DNA of 64,000 nucleotides from Larix kaempferi (taxonomy: Eukaryota > Streptophyta > Pinopsida > Pinales > Pinaceae). Of the stretch, positions 11,926-22,560 are shown one piece after another. The stretch is from positions 7,688,001-7,752,000 of the forward strand of contig BSBM01000186.1 of NCBI GenBank assembly GCA_027924585.1. The letters run 5' to 3'. Below the pieces are notes generated by a model. That model saw only the letters and a program-made list of their open reading frames with translations. It ran no database searches and was not told the origin of the DNA. How positions within the stretch are numbered: the first letter of the stretch is position 1; every line of letters starts with the position of its first letter. The position numbers and the translations under genes were made by a program.

Positions 11926-13329
11926 GTGTTTGAGGATGACTTACAGCTTAGGATATTTTTAGAACTTTCTGATGAGTTTGCAAATGTGCATATTGATAAT
12001 GAAAATGAGAACCTAGAAAACCTTGTAGAGGGAGAGAATGTTGAAGAAGAAGCTGAAAACCAAGGGTGGAAAAACAGGATGGGTGGTAAGGATATTATCC
12101 AATTGAAGAATAATTACATCCCTAAAGGTTTGATACCCCTAGAAAAGCTATTTGATCACGATGATGCAGCTAAAAACCCAAAATTTGAACCTACCCGTGA
12201 ATCAGTAGAAGATCAAAACTTGGGTATAGAGAAAGACCCGCAGATGGTAAAATTGTGTAAAAGGTTACATGCTGACAAAAAAGGACGCTATGTAGAATTG
12301 ATGAAAAGACACACTGATGCTTTTTCCTGGACCTATGAAGACTTAAAAGAGTATGATACCTCAATCATATAGCATACCATTCCATTCAAGCCAGGTGAGA
12401 AACCTTTTAAGCAAAAATTAAGGAGGATCAATCCTAAGTTAACAGATATCATAGAGAAACAGGTCAAAAAAATTTTCAATGCAAAGATAATTGTTACCTT
12501 AAGGATCTCACAATGGATAGCAAATCTGGTCCTTTTCAGGAAGAAAAGTGGAGAAATCAGAATCTGTATTGATTTCAGGAACCTCAACAGAGCGTCAATG
12601 AAAGACAATTACCCTCTACCTAAAATGGAGCATATCTTATAACAGGTGGTGGGGGCCGAAAGAATTTCCACCATGGATGGTTTCTTAGGGTATAATCAGA
12701 TTAAAGTACACCCAGAAGACCAGGAAAAAACCGCTTTTACCACTCCTTGGGGAACTTTCATGTACGCTAAGATGCCATTTGGTCTAATGAACACTAGAGC
12801 CACTTTCCAAAGAGCTATGGATATTGCATTTGCTAAAGAAAAGGATAAATTTGTGGTGGTATATATGGACGATATAACAATTTTTTCAAAATCAGATGAA
12901 GAACATCTCAAAAATCAAGAGAGAGTTTTCATAAAATGTAGGAAATATGGCATTTCCTTGAATCCCAAAAAATCCTTTTTCGCCCTGGATGAGGTTAAGC
13001 TTTTAGGGCATATCATCACCAAAGATGGGATAAAAATCGATCCTGAGAGGGTCAGTGCTATTCAGAAAGTAGGAGAGCCGAGAAGCAAAAAGGAAATACA
13101 ATCTGTCATTGGCCAAGTGGGTGTTTTAAGGAGATTCATACCAAGTTTTGCTGAAATAATGAGAAGTATTACAAATATGTTAAGAAAGGAGAATCAAATA
13201 AAGTGGACCGAGGAAGCCAGAGATTCCTTCAAAGGAATCAAGACAGTCATCACTGAAGCTCCGGTGTTGGCCAGCCCAAACTTTACTAAGGATTTCCTAA
13301 TTTTTCATATGCTTCTGAACATACAATAG
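11926..13329 (+). pseudogene. Element C reverse transcriptase
   Basis: Copies element RNA into DNA. The frame runs from a leader (PSIPDNSKYWQVFEDD just upstream) through a stop at 12370, the RT fingers (EIRICIDFRNLNRASMKDNY), another stop at 12641-12643, and the palm (MDGFLGYNQIKVHPED; PFGLMNTRATFQRAMD; VVVYMDDITIFS with the YMDD box at about 12862-12873), then LLGHIITKDGIKIDPE. It breaks at 13329. All the key RT motifs are present, but two stops and a frame change inactivate it. Confidence 0.85.
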
Positions 13330-13640
13330 GTGGAGTGCTATTGCAAAAAAATGACCATAATGCTGAACAACCTATTTCTTTTTTTAGCAGAGTGCTGAGA
13401 GAAGGGGAACTGAAATATGATATCATGGAGAAACAGGCTTATGCTCTCATAAAATATTTGAAAGATTTTAGGGTCTATATTATACACTCGCACATCATTG
13501 CTTATGTCCCAAATAGTGCTGTGAAAAGAATTTTGACTCAGTAAGATCCTGAAGGTAGAAGGGCCAAATGGATTGCAATATTACTGGAAGGTCAAGGGTT
13601 AGCAAAGTTAATGACTGAAGAAAATTGTGACTCTTTGTAG
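13330..13640 (+). pseudogene. Element C second (Ty3/Gypsy) RNase H, decayed
   Basis: After a +1 or -1 frame change, the frame at 13335-13544 shows the usual post-RT RNase H pieces (GGVLL just before it, QPISFFSRVLREGELKYDIMEK, then YALIKYL). The catalytic set is not complete, and stops occur at about 13542 and 13639. With the upstream archaeal-type domain, the element carries two RNase H domains. Confidence 0.7.
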
Positions 13641-13649
13641 CTAAATTTT

Positions 13650-14963
13650 TTGGAAGACCATCCAAACCAGCCGAATACAAACATACAAGTGAAGCCTGAA
13701 TTCTTTGAGTTCCCTTGGTATACTGACATTATTTTTGTACTGCAGAATTTACAAGCACCTACCAGGTTAAGTAAAAGCAGGGCGAGGTCTACAAAACTAA
13801 AAGCTTCCAAGTACTATATCATTAAACAATACCTGTATTGGAAAGTCCCTGGAGGGGTGCTACTAAACTATTTGATTGAAGAAGAGGCTAAACACACAAA
13901 AGAAGAATTCCACAAAGGGGACTATGGAGGACACCATTCTTGGAAGGCGAAAGTAAACAAAATTCTGAGGGCAGGGTTTTACTGGCCCACAATGTTTACC
14001 AATGTTTACAAAGAGACTATGGTTTGTCACCAATGTCAGATTTTTGATGGAAAAAGAAAGGTTGTTTCCCTCCCTCTACATCCTATCATAGTGGAAGCAC
14101 GTTTTCAACAGTGGGGTTTAGATTTCATTGGGGAAATAAACCCAAACTCCTCTGAATAGCAAAGATGGATCCTGAAAGCTACTGATTATTTTACCAAATG
14201 GATAGAAGCCATACCTACCAAAAGAGAGACTGAAGGAGTAATCATGGATTTTCTGGAAGATAACATCCTGTCTAGATTCAGATGCCCCAAAAGGATTGTG
14301 ATTGATAATGCTCCAGCTTTCTGTTCCAAAAAGATGATTAATTTCTGCCATAAGTACCATATCAGCCTAAATCATTCCACAGCCTATTACCCTCAAGGAA
14401 ATGGACTAGCAGAGTCTTCAAATAAGAGCCTGGTAAGGATCATCAAAAACTTGTTAGAAGATAACAAGAGGTCTTGGCATACAAAGTTAAAGTACACTCT
14501 ATGGGCTGACAGACTCAGCACGAAAAGAGCAATTGGAATGTCACCATTTCAGTTGGTGTATGGAGCCGAAGTGATTTTTCCAGCATCCCTAGGTTTTCCT
14601 GTCATGAGGTTATTACAGGGAATAGAAGAAGAACCAAATCACATGCAAAGAAGAATAAATCAGATCGTTGAGCTAAATGAGATAACAAGTAAGGCATATG
14701 GCAAAGTAGAAAGCCATCAAGAAAAGTTGAAGGAGGCTTTCGACAAAAAAGCCAAGGAAGATTATTTTCAGGTTAATGACCTAGTTCTGAAGTGGAACAC
14801 CCCTAAAGAAGAAAAACATGGAAAGTTTGACCATATGTGGATGGGACCATATATTATTGCAGCAATCCGAGGAATAAATGCTTTTGTCTTGCAACATCAA
14901 GACGGATCTGCCTGGTCAGGAGGTCCAGTCAATGGGAGATTCTTAAAACATTACCCATCCTAA
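13650..14963 (+). pseudogene. Element C integrase, one internal stop
   Basis: Inserts the DNA copy into the genome. Seen in order: the HHCC zinc-binding part (EFHKGDYGGHHS, then MVCHQCQ), GLDFIGEI with the first catalytic Asp, a TAG at about 14157, ATDYFTKWIEA, CPKRIVIDNAPAF with the second Asp, and GNGLAESSNKSLVRI with the Glu. The C-terminal domain follows (DLVLKWN, HMWMGPYIIAAI). It ends at 14963 with GRFLKHYPS, a common Tat/Athila terminus. Apart from the one stop, the frame is open for about 1.3 kb. Confidence 0.85.
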
Positions 14964-16783
14964 GGGATGCATGTATTTCATGTACCATAGCCTATGTAGA
15001 TATTTTTCATTTGTTTTACAGTTGTTTTGAAATTTTTGACGACAAACCTGAAAGACTTGAAACCCTAAAGAAAAGAGGATAAGGTTTAGAAGGCTAGCCA
15101 TGGTTCCTTTTTCTTTTCATGTGTGGGAAGCCTAGATATGCGGCAGATATAGTTGCAGTTCTAAGAAATCAGAAGAAGTTGTTGACTTCGAAGTTTGAAC
15201 CACCCAATGGACTAGGCACTTAGTCTATGGAGTTCTTTGCTACCTCACAGGGAGGATAACATCCCCAGCTAGAGCCAGTTGTTGGCACCTATAAATTTTT
15301 TGTACAAAGCCAAAGGGAAGGACTGACTCCACTGGTGAATTCCTTGAAGAGATGGTTAAAACCCCCTCCATAGTCATGTCCACATTTCTAAGGCCAAGAA
15401 GCAGCTCAGTTGGGAAGGAGATAATGAGAAAAATAAAGGGTTTGGGCACTTTAGGCATAAGAAGCTAGCCCAAATAATAAAAAATGGGTAAAAAAGCCAA
15501 TAATTTATAGTCCAAAAGAAAATAAAGTGAAAGTTAAAGCTCGGACAAGTCCCAACCGTTGATCGGGTGCACGAAAGAGATCCATGGCCCCCAATCACCC
15601 TTGCATCGTGAAGTTGCATGGAGAAGAGCACAGGAAGGTGGTCTCAAGAGAAAAACTTCCAGGACACATGGCAGCCAGAGGATCCCTCACATGAGCATTT
15701 CGGCGGTAAGTGAAAACCGCCAGAAGGCTTGCGATACCATCGCAGCGGTAAAGCAAGGTAGAAGATCAACGACGCAAGCTGCATGGTCAGATATCTGACG
15801 GCACGAAGGACAAGTTGTCACATCAACATGGAGGTCAGGGTAGATCAATGGATCGTGACAAAAGTGATCAGATCTACGGCTAGCAGATATAAGAGATGCA
15901 AGGTTGATAACATAGTGGGCTCCACTGGCGAGAGTGGTAAAAACTAGACACTTGGATAACTCCCCGCTGTATATGCGTTAAAGGACAACATCAACGCTCC
16001 TCGGTGATCGTCGCAAGGTGAAATAGCACCCCAGATAAGCGAAGAAGGTGGTTGCGAGGGTACATACCACCTGGCAGGTGTCACCACCTGAGCACCTCAC
16101 GAGGAAGATTAAGTGGTAACCCAAAACCAGAGGTCAGGTAGCGATACCACGATATCCTTATAAGATGATTATATACGATGGGTGGATAAGGTTTAAAGCC
16201 AATAGAGGATCCTATGGCGGAGATGAAAACATGTCAAATCAAAAAAAGTTAAATAAGAGATCAAATCAACGGACCAGAAACAATGCCCAACAGATCGACG
16301 AACGAGAAAGAAGGATAGCTGGAGAAGGTGAGCAGAAGTTATGCGGAAAATTTATATATATATAACGCATAATGTGTAAAATAGACATTTCTTTCTTGGA
16401 CATATCGGAGTTGGAAGCTTCTGGAAGTGCAGAAGGTGAAAAGGATGACAGGAAGAAGGTCGCTCTTGGGTTTCCCGTGACATGTAGGGTTCCAAAACCC
16501 CTTTGTTTACAACATGTACTCTGTTTTATGGTCGTAGAATGGTAGACGAGCAAGTTTCTACTAATTCTAAGGTCAGAACGACCCTAGAAGACAGAGACTG
16601 TGATGTGTTCGACCCAGACCTTCGGCTCCCTATACCAGAAGTTAAAAGAAGGCTGAAAGCTCTGCTTGAAGAAGGGATAGATGTCCATAGGGTCCATCAG
16701 TCCTTTTTCATCTTCTTTTGCCTAGAACAGATAATGCCTTCCCCTGAGTTTGTTTCATGTTCTTCCTTGAATTACTCAGAACC
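14964..16783 (+). other. Element C 3' untranslated region, truncated by element E
   Basis: About 1.8 kb with no recognisable gene. 15540-16160 is clearly more GC-rich than the flanks and has short repeated themes (GCGATACCA, CACCTGGCAGGTGTCACCACCTG). A small open frame at 16503-16780 (DPDLRLPIPEVKRRLKALL) looks protein-like but is unrecognised. Long 3' non-coding regions are common in Tat/Athila elements. The region ends at the LTR of element E. Confidence 0.55.
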
Positions 16784-19299
16784 TGTAACGCCCCATATTT
16801 TGACTAGGCATGTTTACAAGTTAGACACCTTTCACTTTAATTGCTTATTATCTGTTGGACTCAGCTAGACAGAGTGAACTATATTTTCGGTATGATAGAC
16901 ATCATGATATGTTGTTCCTATGTTTATGATGTTACTATATTCATGCAGTTATTAAGTTATGATTATCATGAGATTCCTTTCTTTTATGATGAAAATATAT
17001 GTTTTAGCATTTGCATTGATGAAATGTGAAATATATGGTGTTGTACGTGAGTGCCATCCTATGATGAAATTGATAGAACTGTTATATTCCATGCATACCT
17101 TTGATGCAATTGTGACGTGAAATAAAATGATGTTGATGATATGGATGAATTGGTGATCGAATGGAAATGCTTGTTATAAAATGTGTATTTTGCGGAATAC
17201 TAACCTACAGGACACAAGGGCTATGGGATAGCCGGATACTTGATCTGATATATGGATAAGAGCCTATCCATGCAGTAAACCTTAGCAACCGAAACTAATG
17301 ATACGATGACATGGACCGATAATCTCGATAGCAACAGAGTACGATTTGATAAGGGTGTAGACCCGGTATGTTGAGAGGGATGGATGTGTTTCCCACCCTA
17401 TGTTCCTATGATACCCGAGGTCGTGGGAGGGCCGTGATGAGACACGCTCCCCATTTAGTTGTGATGGCGATGGTCGGATGCCTGCTAGGAGAGGATAGGT
17501 CCACTGTTCAGCCGATGCTATCGCTCTCAAGTTCTATGTGGTCAGGTCAGTGAGTCTGACATCCACTCTTATACTAGCAGAGGAAGGATAGGGAGGATGG
17601 GGACGTAGGTTAGGATGGGAGGATATGATAGTTAAGTACTGTTGAGGGTTGGGTATCCGTTGATCTTGAGTTAGTGGTAGTAGGTAGCTTTCCTTGTACC
17701 TGATTGATTGAACAAATGTAATCATAAAGATAATGAAATGAAATCTTAAAGGTTAATCGATAAAATAACCGATGATGTTTTAGTAATATTATGATGAATG
17801 TATACGTGTTCAGTTTGCATAAAGTATTATTAGTATTAGTTAGCTGTTATGCATAGGAAATATGACGTATGTTTATAGTACATGTCCGTCTTGTGCATAC
17901 GCTGGCCACGCATGCACATTATGCACATGCGCGATAATATTGGTTTACAACATACTTATCAAGATTTAACAATGTTATAAGTTATCATAGATAACTCAAT
18001 TAAGTATTTAGTGAATGACTTAATCAGTAAAAGATTATCAAGTTCTAATGTGTAAAATAAGTTAATTAGTCCTTGTATGTAAACATTGTAATGAATGATT
18101 AAAATAAGTGTCATTAATTGCAAATGTCCTCAAGTGAATGTGTCTTCAATATGAAGTATGATAGTTAAATATTAATACTAGAAGAGTGCGCTATATAATT
18201 GTTGATTATGATTAAGTAAACCATTAATTATATTTCATTATTTATACCCTGAGGTACTATGTTGACACTTATCCATTAACCAACTAAATATTTTAATTAC
18301 TATTCACAATTAATTTAATTACTATTAATATTAGTTATTATTGTCATTAATATTATTATTTAATTAATAATAATAATGATAATAATCTTTATATAAAGCA
18401 TAGTGGATTGAATAATTTATTAAATAGATTATTCATTTAAATTAAGGGACAGAATCATTCCAAAATAAATTAAAAAGGATTTGTTTAAATAAATTATTGA
18501 ATGATCCCACTGCTCGAGAGAAACTTGGGCGATTTAAAATAATATGTAATCATCATTTACCTTGAAAAGGGTGTTGCATTAATGATTTGTACTTCCTAAA
18601 ACCATGACAGCTAGGGCGGTGGAGTGATAAGGAAGTTTGACTTTATGAAGGAGGAGGATTTCTATAAAGAGGGGATTTTAACAAAGTAGTAGGGGGGTTT
18701 TGTTTTGGAGGAGAGGTACTCTTAGTATTTGAGAAAAAGGAGGAATACCGAGGAGGGGGATAACTCAAAGCTTTGAGGAGGTGGGAAACTCAAAAGACTG
18801 AGGAGGGGGTTAACTCAGATAAATATTACCATTGAGCTATGGAAAGATACTAAGGAAAGTTGATGTCGGGATTATCGGTCTGTGGGCTCGGGGGCTAGGA
18901 AATCCGTTGATTTCCTAGGGTCAGCAAGATAATAGCTGATCGGCAGGGTGGAAACATCATTTTGGGTTGCTAGGGGAACTTACAGAATCCACCACGTAAG
19001 TCTTCTGATCTTACTGCAAATCTACGGATCCAGGTATTTTACTCAGCTAGCTTAAATAAAATGTATTTTCCTTTTATTTTCAGATTATGCATGTTAGAAG
19101 AACAGAGTTAAAATGAAAAGTCTTAAGTTTAATGTTTATTTAATTGCAGAGACATATAACCCTATAGAAAACAGACATATAAACATTAGGAAACAGAAAC
19201 ACATAGACGGTTGACTCTTTCTTCAGAAAACAAAAGGGAAAAACTTGGTATTTACATGAAAATACAAATAGAGACCCAGTGCCTAGATAGGGAACTGCA
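16784..19299 (+). repeat. Element E 5' LTR
   Basis: 2516 bp, starting TGTAACGCCCC and ending ACTGCA just before the primer binding site. The first part matches the right LTR at 26326-27808. Scattered blocks match the reverse complement of element D's LTR, such as the start (CCCATATTTTGA) and the segment at 18870-18980 (GGGCTCGGGGGCT). Small ORFs within it are not genes. Confidence 0.85.
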
Positions 19300-19301
19300 T
19301 T

Positions 19302-19314
19302 TGGTATCAGATCC
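19302..19314 (+). other. Element E primer binding site
   Basis: TGGTATCAGATCC lies two bases after the LTR end and resembles the initiator tRNA-Met primer site, with one or two changes from the TGGTATCAGAGCC seen in element D. Confidence 0.75.
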
Positions 19315-19474
19315 ATGGCTCAAACCCTGAGACCTTAGGGGCTAACTACACATGGAATTATAGTGAAATTTACTAGAGAATAGCAAACAAATATGACGGC
19401 TGCAAAAAAAAGGGAGACAACTTGAAGAGCCTTTTTCCATGTATTTATAAAGCATAACAAAAACAGAATTTGAA

Positions 19475-19478
<4 letters not shown>

Positions 19479-19507
<29 letters not shown>
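19479..19507. repeat. (TA)n microsatellite
   Basis: About 14 uninterrupted AT dinucleotides inside the leader of element E. Confidence 0.9.
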
Positions 19508-19508
<1 letters not shown>

Positions 19509-19898
19509 CTGCTTATGAAACTTGTGAATATATAACTGTTTAATATTTGGAAGAGAGCCACATTCATAGGAAAATGTCGAGACCTCCTTTTGACAAAGCT
19601 TCGTGGCTTAAAGATTTCATTATAAATAAATAAAAACAAACGAAATAAAACAATAATCATATTTAGGGCTCAGCCTAGACTTCATTAAACAAATCCTTGT
19701 TCAAGGAGAAATAACACCTTATGATCCCTGTGGCAGTATACCACATTATGGTTTCTGGAAGTCGCACCAAACCTGTTTATATTATTTACTCAATAGAAAA
19801 AAAAAATAATCTTAAAGCAGTACAATGACCAGAGTATTAAGTTCATAAATTGTACACAACAATATCACTATAAATAAATTCAACAAGACAATGAATAT

Positions 19899-19984
19899 GA
19901 TATTCTATAACAGTACCGAAGAACTATCTATAAAAAATGATGATACTCTATAACAATATTGAAGAACTATCTGTAAAATCAAAT
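19899..19984. repeat. Short tandem duplication, 43-bp units
   Basis: GATATTCTATAACAGTACC at 19899 and GATACTCTATAACAATATT at 19942 each precede GAAGAACTATCT. The two units are diverged and non-coding. They lie in the possible 3' flank of the captured exon. Confidence 0.65.
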
Positions 19985-20454
19985 TCATATTTATTTTATG
20001 GTAAACATTTCGAAAGAGCAAATATTTCTTATTACTCATTGTTATGATAATTAAAATACATTACTAAATTTAATTAAGATTTCATATTGAAATCGCAAGA
20101 ATGAGGAAGACAATAGCATCCCTTGAAACATAAACACCATTTACCAAATTGTTACAAACTAATTTATTATAATTAGTTAAGTTAAATTAACATTAAGTGA
20201 ACTATGTCTGATACACTCTACCAGCCTAAAATAGAAACATAAAACTACACAGAAATTGGAATGTCGCAGAAATGAACCTTCCAATATAAGAAATCAAATA
20301 AAACCGCAATTCATAATTACAGTTGACAAAACAGTACATTCGCCTCTCAATAGAAAGAAAAATCCTTCAAAAATTAAATGCTGAGAGCCCTAAAGCTCAC
20401 TTCTGTATCTGCCCTCAATGGCTATAGCTTAAATATGCTCCAACGCCAATTCTT

Positions 20455-20753
20455 CTACCTCGCATATGGGTGGTATGGACCATTAGTACTACCTCCATAA
20501 TCTCCCCTCCCACTCCCATAAGCACCGCCACTGCCATAAGGACCACCAACACGTGAGTCAGAACTACCACTATAACCACCATCACCACCAGCTCCGCCTC
20601 CATAGCCACGAGAAGCATCTTCTTCATAGCCTCCTAAACTGTCGCCTCCATAACCTCCGTAGCCCCTACCACATTCAGAACCTCCATACCCTACATACCC
20701 TCCCGGCCTACCACCAAAACCTCTTGCTGACCTATATGGGTTGCCGCTGTAAC
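20455..20753 (-). pseudogene. Captured 3' exon of a glycine-rich RNA-binding (hnRNP-like) protein
   Basis: The minus strand encodes about 99 residues of Gly/Tyr/Ser/Arg-rich sequence (GYSGNPYRSARGFGG, then repeated GGYGG and GGPYGSGG) ending PYHPYAR-stop. This resembles the C-terminal tail of plant hnRNP/Musashi-like RNA-binding proteins, which is low-complexity and mediates protein and RNA contacts. A splice acceptor (GCCAGCAG) precedes the exon at 20754. No RNA-recognition-motif exon was found upstream, so this is a fragment. It lies antisense inside element E, 1.2 kb after the primer binding site. Family assignment from a low-complexity tail is tentative; that it is a real terminal exon is well supported by the splice site and stop. 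Confidence 0.55.
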
Positions 20754-20757
20754 CTGC

Positions 20758-21900
20758 TGGCCACATAAACTAAACATTAAAATTTGATTTTGAATAAGAG
20801 AATAGGAAAAAGTGAAACCCTAGCACAGCTCCAGAACGGAACACAGTAAAATTTATTGGGCTAAGCCCTAGCTCTCAACACCATGAGCTCGCCATATGAA
20901 CAGTAAAGGATATTGTGCACAGCCCAAGCTCATCGCCGGGAGTCTGTCCAAATGAAGTGCAAGCAACCAGCTTCCAGGTCGAAAGGGGGACCACCATGTG
21001 CACCATCAAAGCTCAATAACATTACTCCCTTTTGTTCCCAGCCCAAGCATTAATATCGAGAGCCACCTGCTAGGTCAAACGGGGACCACCAAGCCCACTG
21101 CTAGGGCCAGGAACCAAGCTCACCCTCGAGCATACCTTCAATGCCAAATAAAACCCCGTTTTCTTCCATATATAGGGAGTAGGTTCGATGCCACATAAGG
21201 CGGTTTCCGTGTTGTCCCTGGAGCGGTTTACCATACTGTTTTGTTGTATGCGGATGTGTAAAAAGTTGACACGTGTGGTGGTGGTATTCTTACCGCAATC
21301 GTCTCCTTCGTTATCTCCCGAGCATGTTGATGGCACGGAGTTCACCGTGAGCCATTGATTTCCTCCCCATTGCTACGTCTATGACCCCATGGAGCCATGT
21401 CATTCGTTTAGAGGGGACCCATGCATCACCCATCCTCCGTTGTCCAAGTGCCAAGAAAAGGGGCCCACGCATCCTCGGTCATCCAAGCGCTCAACACCGA
21501 GAGCTTTGTTGGTGAATGAAAGCCATGACCAGAGGCGGCCCAGCACGACGTTGCAGCCCCAACCCCATTGCGATAAAAGTTTTAATGCCCAGCACCAAGG
21601 GCTTGTCAAGTGACCAGGAACCGAGCTATGGTGCTCCACATAGTATCCACACTTGAAGTGTCCTGGACGAGAGCTTACCTCTCCTTGTGGTGCTCCACAT
21701 AGTATGTCGAGCGAATCATTGTAATGAAGGAGTTTTGGACTGAGCCGAAACAGCTGCCAAGACGAGTCGATCACCACACACACCACTAGCTTCCAAGAAC
21801 CAGGCCCAATGGCGCTACCACCTTGGTGATACCGGGCCAATCTCGAACACTCAGCAGCGAGAAGACTGCAGACTTTAAAAGCTATACTGTATTTGACCAA
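20758..21900. other. GC-richer segment with internal repeats, origin unknown
   Basis: This stretch is richer in G and C than the rest of element E. It has internal repeated phrases: GGTGCTCCACATAGTAT occurs twice (about 21631 and 21689), and related phrases with GGGGACCACCA recur near 20985 and 21080. Open frames exist on both strands but have no recognisable motif. It may be more captured DNA or a diverged tandem repeat. Confidence 0.45.
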
Positions 21901-22256
21901 AGATATCTTTAACTAATTGTTAATTCCATCAAGAAAAAGCATTAATTGGATTGCATGACACTTATGTCTCCACCATCGTATTCTATTAGAACTGTAAGTA
22001 GGGGTTAGGATCTTAATCTTTTTATATACAGCTGAGATCGAAATTTATTCAAATCCATTAAATTACTTACGAAGGGATCACCATCTTCATGGAGCGCTTG
22101 AGTTCAAGTGACGAATGTCATGTATGAAAGGGTATTCATGTAATCTTTATGCACACCATTTAAAGTTCAAATATAACTAGAATATACGGAGGTATGTAAG
22201 TAGGCTTGTAGACTTCATTTTATAAGAGGTAGATTGAAATATATGAATAACTAATT

Positions 22257-22560
22257 TATTCAATAAGTATCAATTAAAATATATCAATAGAATTATATAT
22301 TTTAATTAATGAATATGATCTGAGATAGAGGAGTAGATTTTATGAGTATGAAATGGATTGTATGAATATATTTATGTGTTTTATTTAATAGGTATGAATT
22401 GAAACATATAAATAGAATACATATTTTAAAATTTATGAGTTTGATTTGAGATAGATGAGTATTTACCATGTCTATTTAATAAATATGAAATTGAAATATA
22501 GGAGTGGATATATATATTTTATCCAATGGATGTCGACATAAATATGTGAGTAAGTTTATA
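22257..22560. repeat. Degenerate AT-rich tandem repeat, about 90-125-bp units
   Basis: Three diverged units begin near 22257, 22381 and 22473. Each has a TTTAATAAGTATGAATTGAAATATA-like opening (seen as several variants), and the first two also carry a TTTGAGATAGATGAGT-like core. Non-coding, inside element E. Confidence 0.55.

Larger units (their letters stand above)
8197..16783 (+). mobile_element. Element C: Tat/Athila-type Ty3/Gypsy element, no 3' LTR
   Basis: Domain order: 5' LTR (8197-8831), primer binding site, gag, protease, archaeal-type RNase H, reverse transcriptase, Ty3/Gypsy RNase H, integrase, then a long 3' untranslated region. The coding part changes frame twice (near 11840 and near 13330) and has several in-frame stops, so it is dead. 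I found no 3' LTR. Element E begins at 16784 and nothing after E resembles the LTR of C. It lies inside element A. The candidate left target duplication is ATTCT (8192-8196). Confidence 0.85.

Noticed and set aside
21400-21900. 166-codon minus-strand frame in element E
   Set aside because: It overlaps the repeated GC-rich block and an open frame on the other strand. The protein has no known motif and repeats phrases that mirror the DNA repeats.
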